Shown here: positions 1 through 6,160 of the stretch, one piece after another | Numbering within the stretch: the first letter of the stretch is position 1 | How the letters are laid out: every line of letters starts with the position of its first letter | DNA from: Roseovarius sp. | GTDB taxonomy: Bacteria; Pseudomonadota; Alphaproteobacteria; Rhodobacterales; Rhodobacteraceae | NCBI GenBank assembly: GCA_021767845.1 | Contig: JAASSQ010000142.1 | Span: 1-7,430 of the forward strand | Length of the DNA stretch: 7,430 bases | Reading direction: 5' to 3' | The notes under the pieces: generated by a model | Seen by the model: only the letters and a program-made list of their open reading frames with translations | Database searches by the model: none | Told to the model about the DNA's origin: nothing | Position numbers and translations under genes: made by a program

Positions 1-879
1 ATGGGTGGCCCCTCGGCCGAGCGGGAGGTGTCGCTGTCTTCAGGACGTGAATGCGCCGCCGCATTGCGGGAAGCAGGCTACAAGGTGGCCGAGGTCGATG
101 CCGGCCCGGACCTGTGCGCCCGGCTGTCCGAAATCGCACCCGACACCGTCTTCAATGCTCTGCATGGCCGCTGGGGCGAGGACGGCTGCGTGCAGGGGAT
201 GCTGGAATGGATGGGCCTTCCCTATACCCATTCCGGGGTGCTGGCCTCGGCCCTGGCGATGGACAAGCAGAAATCCAAGGACGTGTTCCGCGCCGCCGGT
301 CTGCCCGTGGCCGAAAGCCGGCTTGCGCCGCGTGACGAGGTGCGCCGCCGCCACGTGATCGACCCGCCTTATGTGGTCAAGCCCAATAACGAGGGGTCCT
401 CGGTCGGGGTGTATCTGGTCAACGAGGCGGCCAACGCTCCGCCCGCCCTGTCCGATGACATGCCCGAAACGGTCATGGTCGAAACCTTCGCTCCGGGCCG
501 CGAACTGACGGTCAGCGTGATGGGCGACCGGGCGCTTACGGTTACGGACATCCTGACCGACGGCTGGTATGACTACGACGCGAAATATACCGTCGGCGGA
601 TCGCGCCACGTGGTGCCCGCCGAGATTCCGCGCGACGTGTTCGAGGTTTGCCTCGACTACGCGCGACGCGCGCATGAGGTGTTGGGCTGCCGCGGGCTCA
701 GCCGAACGGATTTCCGGTGGGACGAGGCGCGCGGCCTCGACGGCCTGATCGTGCTGGAGACCAACACGCAGCCGGGCATGACGCCCACCTCGCTCAGCCC
801 CGAACAGGCGCAGGCCGCGGGGATTTCCTTTCCCGAACTGTGCCGCTGGATGGTGGAGGACGCGTCATGCAACCGGTGA
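1..879 (+). CDS. ddl: D-alanine--D-alanine ligase, 5'-partial at window edge
   Basis: Cytoplasmic ATP-grasp enzyme that joins two D-alanines using ATP; the dipeptide is then added by MurF to the peptidoglycan precursor. The visible 292 residues begin at the glycine-rich GGPSAEREVS motif, where Glu7 matches the substrate-binding Glu15 of E. coli DdlB. Next come HGRWGED (55-61), MDKQKSK (87-93), the ATP-binding VKPNNEGSSVG (126-136), the WYDYDAKY loop (189-196), SRTDF (234-238, with the conserved Arg and Asp) and the metal-binding LETNTQPGMT (252-261). All expected catalytic positions are present. By comparison with DdlB, about eight or more N-terminal residues forming the first beta strand are missing, so the ATG at base 1 is probably an internal Met and the true start lies upstream of the window. 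The 3' end overlaps ftsQ by 13 nt, which suggests a shared transcript and coupled translation. The family call is near certain. Confidence 0.96.
   Translation: MGGPSAEREVSLSSGRECAAALREAGYKVAEVDAGPDLCARLSEIAPDTVFNALHGRWGEDGCVQGMLEWMGLPYTHSGVLASALAMDKQKSKDVFRAAGLPVAESRLAPRDEVRRRHVIDPPYVVKPNNEGSSVGVYLVNEAANAPPALSDDMPETVMVETFAPGRELTVSVMGDRALTVTDILTDGWYDYDAKYTVGGSRHVVPAEIPRDVFEVCLDYARRAHEVLGCRGLSRTDFRWDEARGLDGLIVLETNTQPGMTPTSLSPEQAQAAGISFPELCRWMVEDASCNR
855..860 (+). promoter_or_regulatory. Shine-Dalgarno site of ftsQ inside ddl
   Basis: GGAGGA lies within the last codons of ddl, six bases before the ATG at 867. It is the strongest ribosome-binding sequence near the ftsQ start. It favours ATG 867 over the in-frame ATG at 879, which overlaps the ddl stop. 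Confidence 0.75.
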
Positions 880-1733
880 TGCGCCCCGATCCCGCGCCAT
901 CGCGCTGGTCCTACCGCTTTCAGCGGCTGATGCTGACGCCGGGGTTTCGCAGGCTCTTGCGTGTGGGCGTGCCGATCGGCGTCGTGGCGGCCGTGGGGTT
1001 CGGGTATTTCGCCGACGACACCCGGCGTGAAACGGTGATGACCACGCTGTCGGACCTGCGGCGCCAGATCGAGACGCGCCCGGAGTTCATGGTCAACCTG
1101 CTGACCGTCGAGGGCGCCAGCACCGGGGTCGAGGAAGACATCCGCGAGATCTTTCCCTACGACCTGCCGTCCAGTTCTTTCGATCTGGACCTGGCCTATG
1201 TCCGCGAGATGATCGAGGGCCTTCCGGCCGTGGCCGAAGCCAGCGTGCGCATCCGGCAGGGTGGCGTTCTGACGGCCGAGGTCACCGAACGAGAGCCGGT
1301 GGCGCTGTGGCGCACGCGCGACGGTCTGGGCGCGGTGGATGTCGAGGGCGTGGTGGTGGACGATCTGGCCCGCCGCACCGACCGGCCCGACCTTCCGCTG
1401 ATCGTGGGCGAGGGCGCGGATCGCGCGGTGCCCGAGGCGCTCGACATCCTGCGCGCGGCGGCGCCGCTGCAGGATAGGCTGCGGGGCCTGGTGCGGATGG
1501 GCGAGCGGCGGTGGGACGTGGTGCTGGACCGCGATCAGCGCATCCTGCTGCCCGAAACCAACCCGGTTCGGGCGCTGGAGCGCGTGCTGGTGCTGGATGA
1601 TGTGCAGGACATGCTGGCGCGCGATCTGGTCGCGGTGGACATGCGGCTGGCCGCGCGTCCCACGATCCGCATGACGCCGCGCGCGGTGGAAGAATGGTGG
1701 CGGGTCACGAACATGACACTCGGAGCGGAATAA
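867..1733 (+). CDS. ftsQ: Cell division protein FtsQ
   Basis: Bitopic inner-membrane divisome protein that, in the known family, links the cytoplasmic Z-ring proteins to periplasmic septal synthesis through the FtsQLB complex. The product is 288 residues. It has a short basic cytoplasmic tail (about 1-32), one hydrophobic segment (about 33-48, VGVPIGVVAAVGFGYF), then a periplasmic part. The POTRA domain spans roughly 76-145: it opens at MVNLLTVEGAS and ends at VTEREPVALWR, the typical POTRA-to-beta-domain junction. The beta domain follows to about 265, including LPLIVGEGA (177-185). The C-terminus is short and polar. ATG 867 was chosen because of the GGAGGA six bases upstream; the in-frame ATG at 879 would remove only four residues. 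The gene overlaps ddl by 13 nt and stops 4 nt before ftsA, as expected for an operon. Sequence conservation in this family is low, so the call leans on domain layout and position. Confidence 0.94.
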   Translation: MQPVMRPDPAPSRWSYRFQRLMLTPGFRRLLRVGVPIGVVAAVGFGYFADDTRRETVMTTLSDLRRQIETRPEFMVNLLTVEGASTGVEEDIREIFPYDLPSSSFDLDLAYVREMIEGLPAVAEASVRIRQGGVLTAEVTEREPVALWRTRDGLGAVDVEGVVVDDLARRTDRPDLPLIVGEGADRAVPEALDILRAAAPLQDRLRGLVRMGERRWDVVLDRDQRILLPETNPVRALERVLVLDDVQDMLARDLVAVDMRLAARPTIRMTPRAVEEWWRVTNMTLGAE

Positions 1734-1737
1734 GAAG

Positions 1738-3072
1738 ATGATTGAGCTCTATGAAACCCAACGGGCGATGCGCAATATGCGCAAGGCGGCGATGCAGCGC
1801 GGTGTGGTGGCGGTGCTGGATGTCGGCACCTCCAAGATCGCCTGCCTGGTGCTGCGGTTCGACGGCACCGAACGGCTGTCCGAGGCCGAGGGCATCGGCG
1901 CGATGGCCGGGCAGGCGGGGTTTCGCGTGATTGGCGCGGCGACCACCCGCTCGCGCGGCGTGCGCTTCGGCGAGATCAACGCCATGGCCGAGACCGAGCG
2001 CGCCATCCGCACCGCCGTGCAGGCGGCGCAGAAGATGGCGAATATCCGGGTCGATCACGTGATCGCCTGCGTCTCGGGCGCCAGCCCGCGATCCTACGGG
2101 CTGGCTGGATCGGTCGATCTGGAAGGCCACACCGTGACCGAACAGGATATCAGCCGGGTTCTGAGCGCCTGCGACGTGCCCGATTACGGCGAGGGGCGCG
2201 AGGTGCTGCACGCGCAGCCGGTGAATTTCGCGCTGGATCACCGCACCGGGCTGGCCGATCCGCGCGGCCAGATGGGCCAGACCCTTTCGACCGACATGCA
2301 CATGCTGACGGTGGATGCCGCCGCGATCCAGAACATCGCCCATTGCGTCAAGCGGTGTGACCTGGAACTGGCGGGGCTGGCCAGCTCGGCCTATGTCAGC
2401 GGTATTTCCGCGCTGGTCGAGGATGAACAGGAACTGGGCGCGGCGTGCATCGATCTGGGTGGCGGCACCTCGGGCATCTCCATCTTCATGAAGAAGCACA
2501 TGATCTATGCCGATAGCGTCCGCATGGGCGGCGACCATGTGACCGGCGACATTTCAATGGGGCTTCAGGTGCCCCAGGCCACCGCCGAGCGGATCAAGAC
2601 CTTCTATGGCGGGGTCGTGGCCACCGGCATGGATGACCGCGAGATGATCGAGATCGGTGGCGAGACCGGCGATTGGGAACATGACCGACGCACGGTAAGC
2701 CGCGCCGAACTGATCGGCATCATGCGCCCGCGGGTCGAGGAAATCCTCGAAGAGGTGCGCGCGCGGCTCGATGCGGCCGGGTTCGAGCACTTGCCGAGCC
2801 AGCAGATCGTCCTGACCGGCGGCGGCAGCCAGATCCCGGGCCTCGACGGCATCGCCAGCAAGATCCTGGGCCAGCAGGTCCGGCTTGGGCGTCCGCTTCG
2901 GGTTCACGGTCTGCCGCAGGCGGCGACCGGGCCGGGGTTCTCCAGCGCGGTCGGCATGTGCCTTTTCGCGGCCAACCCTCAGGACGAATGGTGGGACTTC
3001 GAGATCCCGGTAGATCGCTACCCGGCGCGATCGCTGAAGCGGGCAGTGAAATGGTTCAAGGACAACTGGTGA
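1738..3072 (+). CDS. ftsA: Cell division protein FtsA
   Basis: Actin-fold ATPase that polymerises beneath the inner membrane, binds the C-terminal peptide of FtsZ and anchors the Z-ring. The product is 444 residues, slightly longer than E. coli FtsA. Visible motifs are phosphate-1 LDVGTSK (27-33), the FtsA-specific 1C (SHS2) region around 105-185, phosphate-2 IDLGGGTSGISIF (238-250) and the adenosine motif VLTGGGSQIPGLD (358-370). The last residues, about 430-444 (ARSLKRAVKWFKDNW), alternate basic and bulky hydrophobic residues and form the usual amphipathic membrane-targeting helix. A basic stretch of about 22 residues precedes the first actin-fold strand. The ATG lies 4 nt after the ftsQ stop. 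The ribosome-binding site is weak: GGAG at 1722-1725 is rather far, and AAGAAG is rather close, so translational coupling to ftsQ is likely. It is followed by a 179-nt gap before ftsZ. Confidence 0.97.
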   Translation: MIELYETQRAMRNMRKAAMQRGVVAVLDVGTSKIACLVLRFDGTERLSEAEGIGAMAGQAGFRVIGAATTRSRGVRFGEINAMAETERAIRTAVQAAQKMANIRVDHVIACVSGASPRSYGLAGSVDLEGHTVTEQDISRVLSACDVPDYGEGREVLHAQPVNFALDHRTGLADPRGQMGQTLSTDMHMLTVDAAAIQNIAHCVKRCDLELAGLASSAYVSGISALVEDEQELGAACIDLGGGTSGISIFMKKHMIYADSVRMGGDHVTGDISMGLQVPQATAERIKTFYGGVVATGMDDREMIEIGGETGDWEHDRRTVSRAELIGIMRPRVEEILEEVRARLDAAGFEHLPSQQIVLTGGGSQIPGLDGIASKILGQQVRLGRPLRVHGLPQAATGPGFSSAVGMCLFAANPQDEWWDFEIPVDRYPARSLKRAVKWFKDNW

Positions 3073-3114
3073 CCGCAAGATGTGGCAATATCGGCGAAAT
3101 CCCGCGTGCATGCG

Positions 3115-3135
3115 CAAAAATTTGGCCATATTTTG
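3115..3135. repeat. Imperfect AT-rich palindrome upstream of ftsZ
   Basis: The arms CAAAA and TTTTG flank a central TGGCCA, with a one-base asymmetry in the spacing between arm and centre. It lies just upstream of the promoter-like pair at 3157-3185. The shape would suit a dimeric regulator, but no known operator consensus is recognised and AT-rich symmetry can arise by chance. Confidence 0.35.
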
Positions 3136-3208
3136 TGTCTTTTTCGCGTTTTTTGGGTGACGCAAGGGTCAACCATCGGTAAGAATGGGGCTGACAGGCG
3201 GAAAATCG

Positions 3209-3229
3209 GCTTGCCCGGCAGAGGCAGGC
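3209..3229 (+). other. Possible hairpin in the ftsZ mRNA leader
   Basis: GCTTGCC (3209-3215) can pair with GGCAGGC (3223-3229) through seven pairs, one of them G-U, around a 7-nt loop. It ends eight bases before the likely ribosome-binding site at 3238. There is no U-run, so it is not a terminator. It may affect translation or mRNA stability, or may be incidental. Confidence 0.35.
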
Positions 3230-3251
3230 GCAACAGCAGGCGGATAGAGCA

Positions 3252-4913
3252 ATGACATTGAATCTCACGATGCCAGGACAGGAACAGGAACTGAAACCGC
3301 GGATCACCGTTTTCGGTGTCGGCGGCGCGGGTGGCAACGCGGTCAACAACATGATCGAGAAACAGCTCGAGGGTGTTGACTTCGTGGTCGCCAACACCGA
3401 CGCGCAGGCGCTGCAGCAGAGCAACGCCGAACACCGGGTTCAGCTTGGCGTCAAGGTGACCGAGGGCCTGGGCGCCGGCGCCAAGGCCGAGATCGGCGCC
3501 GCGGCCGCCGAGGAAAACATCGAACAGATCGTCGATCACTTGGCGGGGGCGCATATGTGCTTCATCACCGCCGGCATGGGTGGCGGCACCGGCACAGGCG
3601 CCGCACCGATCATCGCGCAGGCCGCGCGTGAACTGGGCGTGCTGACCGTGGGTGTGGTGACCAAGCCGTTCCAGTTCGAGGGCGGCAAGCGGATGCGTCA
3701 GGCCGAGGCCGGTGTCGATGCGCTGCAGAAGATGGTGGATACGCTCATCATCATCCCCAACCAGAACCTGTTCCGTCTGGCCAACGAGAAAACCACCTTC
3801 ACCGAGGCATTCTCGATGGCCGACGACGTGCTTTATCAGGGCGTCAAGGGCGTGACCGACCTGATGGTGCGCCCCGGTCTCATCAACCTCGATTTCGCGG
3901 ACGTGCGCGCCGTGATGGACGAAATGGGCAAGGCGATGATGGGCACCGGCGAGGATTCTGGCGAGGATCGCGCGATCCAGGCCGCCGAAAAGGCCATCGC
4001 GAACCCGCTGCTGGACGAAATCAGCCTGAAGGGCGCCAAGGGTGTTCTGATCAACATCACCGGCGGCCATGACCTGACCCTGTTCGAGCTGGACGAGGCG
4101 GCCAACCGGATCCGCGAAGAGGTGGACCCGGACGCCAACATCATCGTCGGCTCGACCCTCGATACCGGCATGGAAGGGGCGATGCGCGTCAGCGTCGTGG
4201 CCACCGGAATCGACGCCAAGGCGGGCGACCGCGACGTTCCGATGCCGCATCGCAGGATGTCCGAACCGCTCAGACCCGCCGCCGAGGCGCAGGTCGAGCC
4301 CGTGGAAGAACCGGAACAGGCCGCCCCGGCCGTCGCCGCCCAGGCCGATCCCGAACCCACCTTGTTCGCCGAACAGGACCTGGATGCGCAGCGCGCCGCA
4401 GCCGAAGACCAGATGGAAGACATCTTCGAGGAAAGTGCGCCCGCCGCCATGCAGCAGAACAACGACGTGCCGCCGCCGGCCTACAACCCGCAGGCCGCGC
4501 AGTTCGACCCGGTGCAGCACACCGCGCAGGACAACTCGGACCTGGATGAATTCGTCGCCCCGAGCGCGCAGCGCCCGGCACCCGGCACGCCCTCGGCCGC
4601 GGCGATGGCGCGTCTGCAGGCCGCCGTCGATAACCGCAATTCGGACAGCCAACCGGCTCAGCAGGCGCAGCCCCAGCAAGAGCCGCAACCGGCTCAGGCG
4701 CCCCGCCCGCAGGAAAGCGAGCAGCGTCCGCGCTTCGGGATCAACTCGCTCATCAACCGGATGACCGGGCACGCCGAGCAGGAGGCGCAGCGCCCCGCGC
4801 GCCAGCAGCCGACGATGCAAGCGCCGCAGAGCCGGCAGGCCGCGCCCGAGCCGCAGGACGAAGAGGATGAGCAGATCGAAATCCCCGCCTTCCTGCGCCG
4901 CCAGGCCAACTGA
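3252..4913 (+). CDS. ftsZ: Cell division protein FtsZ
   Basis: Bacterial tubulin GTPase that assembles the cytoplasmic Z-ring and recruits the divisome. The product is 553 residues, far longer than E. coli FtsZ (383) but in the usual range for alphaproteobacteria. The GTPase core spans about 15-320: FGVGGAGGNAVNNMI (21-35), the tubulin signature GGGTGTG (110-116), MGTGEDSGEDRA (230-241) and the catalytic T7 loop NLDFADV (212-218). A disordered linker of about 215 residues follows, rich in Gln, Pro, Ala and Glu, with two less random stretches at about 451-462 and 493-507. The conserved C-terminal peptide DEEDEQIEIPAFLRRQAN (536-553) binds FtsA and other Z-ring partners. The start ATG has AGGCGGA 7 nt upstream, and MTLNLTMPG is a plausible N-terminus. 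A strong terminator lies 19 nt after the stop, and the upstream gap suggests its own promoter. Confidence 0.98.
   Translation: MTLNLTMPGQEQELKPRITVFGVGGAGGNAVNNMIEKQLEGVDFVVANTDAQALQQSNAEHRVQLGVKVTEGLGAGAKAEIGAAAAEENIEQIVDHLAGAHMCFITAGMGGGTGTGAAPIIAQAARELGVLTVGVVTKPFQFEGGKRMRQAEAGVDALQKMVDTLIIIPNQNLFRLANEKTTFTEAFSMADDVLYQGVKGVTDLMVRPGLINLDFADVRAVMDEMGKAMMGTGEDSGEDRAIQAAEKAIANPLLDEISLKGAKGVLINITGGHDLTLFELDEAANRIREEVDPDANIIVGSTLDTGMEGAMRVSVVATGIDAKAGDRDVPMPHRRMSEPLRPAAEAQVEPVEEPEQAAPAVAAQADPEPTLFAEQDLDAQRAAAEDQMEDIFEESAPAAMQQNNDVPPPAYNPQAAQFDPVQHTAQDNSDLDEFVAPSAQRPAPGTPSAAAMARLQAAVDNRNSDSQPAQQAQPQQEPQPAQAPRPQESEQRPRFGINSLINRMTGHAEQEAQRPARQQPTMQAPQSRQAAPEPQDEEDEQIEIPAFLRRQAN
4650..4697 (+). repeat. 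In-frame 12-bp direct repeat in the FtsZ linker
   Basis: CAACCGGCTCAG occurs at 4650-4661 and again at 4686-4697, exactly 36 bp apart, so both copies encode QPAQ in the same frame. It lies in the low-complexity Gln/Pro part of the linker. This is the kind of short repeat that lets linker length change by slippage or recombination. Confidence 0.7.
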
Positions 4914-4932
4914 CCGGGTTGGAACAAGTGGG

Positions 4933-4960
4933 AAAAGGCCGCCTTTCTGGCGGCCTTTTT
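4933..4960 (+). terminator. Rho-independent terminator after ftsZ
   Basis: GGCCGCC (4937-4943) and GGCGGCC (4949-4955) form a perfect 7-bp GC stem with a TTTCT loop. TTTTT (4956-4960) follows at once. The four A's before the stem can pair with the T's, lengthening the stem and making the structure potentially bidirectional. It should end most transcripts from ftsZ, so lpxC probably needs its own promoter. Confidence 0.92.
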
Positions 4961-5134
4961 CGTTTCATTTCATATGGTTGTGGATCGCCACTCCACCATC
5001 GGCAAAAACCTGCCACCCGGGGCGAAGGGATGTTTCAAGCCGTTGCAAAGATTGAGTTGAGCCTCGGGTCTGGCAGATTTAAACCCCTCGGTAACCAATT
5101 GCGGCGCGACCGAAGCGTGCGAGCGAGGGACATC
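4961..5134 (+). promoter_or_regulatory. lpxC upstream region, probable promoter and leader
   Basis: This 174-nt gap lies between the ftsZ terminator and the favoured lpxC start. Its middle part (about 5040-5100) is less GC-rich than the genes. Weak -35-like matches are TTGAGT (5052-5057) and TTGAGC (5057-5062); a -10-like TTTAAA lies at 5078-5083, but its spacing of 15 nt from the latter is short. The frame of lpxC stays open through the whole gap, with possible upstream starts at ATG 5030 and GTG 5117. That a promoter exists here follows from the terminator upstream; its exact position is a guess. Confidence 0.45.
5125..5129 (+). promoter_or_regulatory. Shine-Dalgarno site for the lpxC TTG start
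   Basis: GAGGG lies 5 nt before the TTG at 5135, a suitable distance. With the conserved LpxC N-terminus beginning just there, it supports TTG as the initiation codon. The ATG at 5030 has AAGGG directly abutting it, which is too close for normal initiation. Confidence 0.6.
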
Positions 5135-6049
5135 TTGCAGACGACGATCCGAACTTCAGTGGCATTCGAGGGTGTTGGCCTGCACTCGGGCGAACCTGCG
5201 CGCGCGGTGATCCGTCCGGCGGCGGCGGGGCAGGGGATCGCGTTCCGCCGCACAGATCTGCCCGGCCAGGCGGACATCCCCGCGCTCTGGAGCGAAGTCG
5301 ATCAATCGCCGCTTTGCACGCGGCTGGGGCGTGGCGACGTGGCCATCACCACGGTCGAACACATCATGGCCGCGCTGGTCGGCTGCGGTATCCACAATGC
5401 TCTGATCGAGGTCGATGGACCCGAAATTCCCATCCTTGATGGCAGCTCGGCCGCCTTCGTGCGCGGGATCCTGGCACAGGGCATCCGCCACCTGGATGTG
5501 CCGGTGCGGGCCTTGCGCGTTCTCGACACCGTCGAAGTGCACCGCGGCGGGGCCTGGGCGCGGCTGCGCCCGCATGGCGGGCTGATGATCGAATTCGACA
5601 TCGAGTTCGAGGATGCCGCCATCGGCACCCAAAGCAAGACGCTGAACATGGCCAACGGCAGTTTCGTGCGCGAGCTCAGCACCAGCCGCACCTTCTGCCG
5701 CAAGGCTGACGTGGACACGATGCGCGCCAACGGGCTGGCCCTGGGCGGCACGCTGGAAAATGCCGTGGTTGTGGACGGAGAGAACGTCCTCAGCCCCGGC
5801 GGGCTGCGCCACGAGGACGAGGCCGTGCGCCACAAGATGCTGGACGCGGTGGGCGATCTGGGTCTTGCCGGGATGCCGATCCTCGGACACTACCACGGGT
5901 TCCGCGCGGGGCACGCCCTGACCAACGATCTGCTGCACGAACTTTTCGCGCATCCCGCCTGTTTCGAGGTGGTTGAATGCGACCCCGACATGGCCGCGCG
6001 TCTGCCCGGCGCGGGCGTCCACTGGTGCGAAATACCGGACGTGGCCTGA
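5135..6049 (+). CDS. lpxC: UDP-3-O-acyl-N-acetylglucosamine deacetylase LpxC
   Basis: Cytoplasmic zinc hydrolase that removes the N-acetyl group of UDP-3-O-acyl-GlcNAc, the committed step of lipid A synthesis. From the TTG start the product is 304 residues, matching the family (305 in E. coli). Visible motifs are GVGLHSGE (13-20), TVEH (73-76, with general-base Glu75 and zinc ligand His76), DGPEIPILDGSS (94-105), TSRTFC (183-188) and VRHKMLDAVGD (231-241, with zinc ligands His233 and Asp237). The final GHYHGFRAGH (251-260) carries the catalytic His260. All zinc and catalytic residues are present. The TTG start is preferred because LQTTIRTSVAFEGVGLH aligns with the family N-terminus and has GAGGG 5 nt upstream. 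Starts at GTG 5117 (310 residues) or ATG 5030 (339 residues) are possible but would add a basic extension unlike known LpxC. The gene stands alone between the ftsZ terminator and the bamD leader. Confidence 0.96.
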   Translation: MQTTIRTSVAFEGVGLHSGEPARAVIRPAAAGQGIAFRRTDLPGQADIPALWSEVDQSPLCTRLGRGDVAITTVEHIMAALVGCGIHNALIEVDGPEIPILDGSSAAFVRGILAQGIRHLDVPVRALRVLDTVEVHRGGAWARLRPHGGLMIEFDIEFEDAAIGTQSKTLNMANGSFVRELSTSRTFCRKADVDTMRANGLALGGTLENAVVVDGENVLSPGGLRHEDEAVRHKMLDAVGDLGLAGMPILGHYHGFRAGHALTNDLLHELFAHPACFEVVECDPDMAARLPGAGVHWCEIPDVA

Positions 6050-6146
6050 GGGCCAAGAAAACCGCCAAAGACGTTTTGCACCGGAAATTTATGTGCTAGG
6101 ACCAATCGGGAGACGCGGGGCCACGGGCCCCGGCACTGCGCAAAAC
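6050..6146 (+). promoter_or_regulatory. lpxC-bamD gap with possible bamD promoter
   Basis: TTTGCA at 6075-6080 (4 of 6 to TTGACA) is followed after 16 nt by TAGGAC at 6097-6102 (3 of 6 to TATAAT). TGC stands directly before the latter, giving an extended -10 pattern. No T-run terminator is seen after lpxC, so bamD could also be reached by read-through. The promoter is a weak match, inferred from position. Confidence 0.35.
6116..6132 (+). other. GC-rich hairpin in the bamD leader
   Basis: CGGGGCC (6116-6122) pairs perfectly with GGCCCCG (6126-6132) across a 3-nt ACG loop. There is no T-run, so it is not a standard terminator. It falls after the promoter-like sequence and 14 nt before the bamD ribosome-binding site, so it would sit in the 5' leader. 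Confidence 0.5.
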
Positions 6147-6152
6147 AGGTGG
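6147..6152 (+). promoter_or_regulatory. Shine-Dalgarno site of bamD
   Basis: AGGTGG, one base from AGGAGG, lies 8 nt before the ATG at 6161. It selects that ATG over the in-frame GTG at 6149, which lies inside the site itself. Confidence 0.65.
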
Positions 6153-6160
6153 TTTCGAGC

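Larger units (their letters stand above)
3073..3251 (+). promoter_or_regulatory. ftsA-ftsZ intergenic region, probable ftsZ promoter and leader
   Basis: This gap contrasts with the 4-nt and overlapping junctions upstream. Bases 3115-3155 are markedly AT-rich in an otherwise GC-rich window. A weak sigma70-like pair can be drawn: GTGACG at 3157-3162 (4 of 6 to TTGACA), 17 nt, then TAAGAA at 3180-3185 (3 of 6 to TATAAT). A plausible Shine-Dalgarno, AGGCGGA at 3238-3244, lies 7 nt before the ftsZ ATG. No intrinsic terminator is seen, so read-through from ftsA is also possible. That the region is regulatory is inferred from its spacing and composition; the exact promoter is not certain. Confidence 0.45.

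Noticed and set aside
3169..3183. Possible CtrA site (TTAA-N7-TTAA type) upstream of ftsZ
   Set aside because: The halves read TCAA and GTAA with a 6-nt spacer, so both sequence and spacing miss the consensus. The similar place before lpxC (5079-5095) has TTAA but the wrong spacing and a poor second half.
3018..4820. A 600-codon open frame on the minus strand opposite ftsZ
   Set aside because: It is antisense to a clear FtsZ and its length follows from the strong GC bias at third codon positions. Its translation is Leu/Arg/His/Gly-rich without recognisable motifs.
5030..5134. A small leader peptide gene before lpxC, starting at ATG 5030
   Set aside because: The frame has no stop before lpxC and runs straight into it, so it would be an N-terminal extension, not a separate peptide. 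No other convincing short frame was seen in the gap.
6116..6132. Terminator after lpxC
   Set aside because: The stem is strong, but no T-run follows and it lies 67 nt after the stop, close to the bamD ribosome-binding site. A leader hairpin is the better reading.
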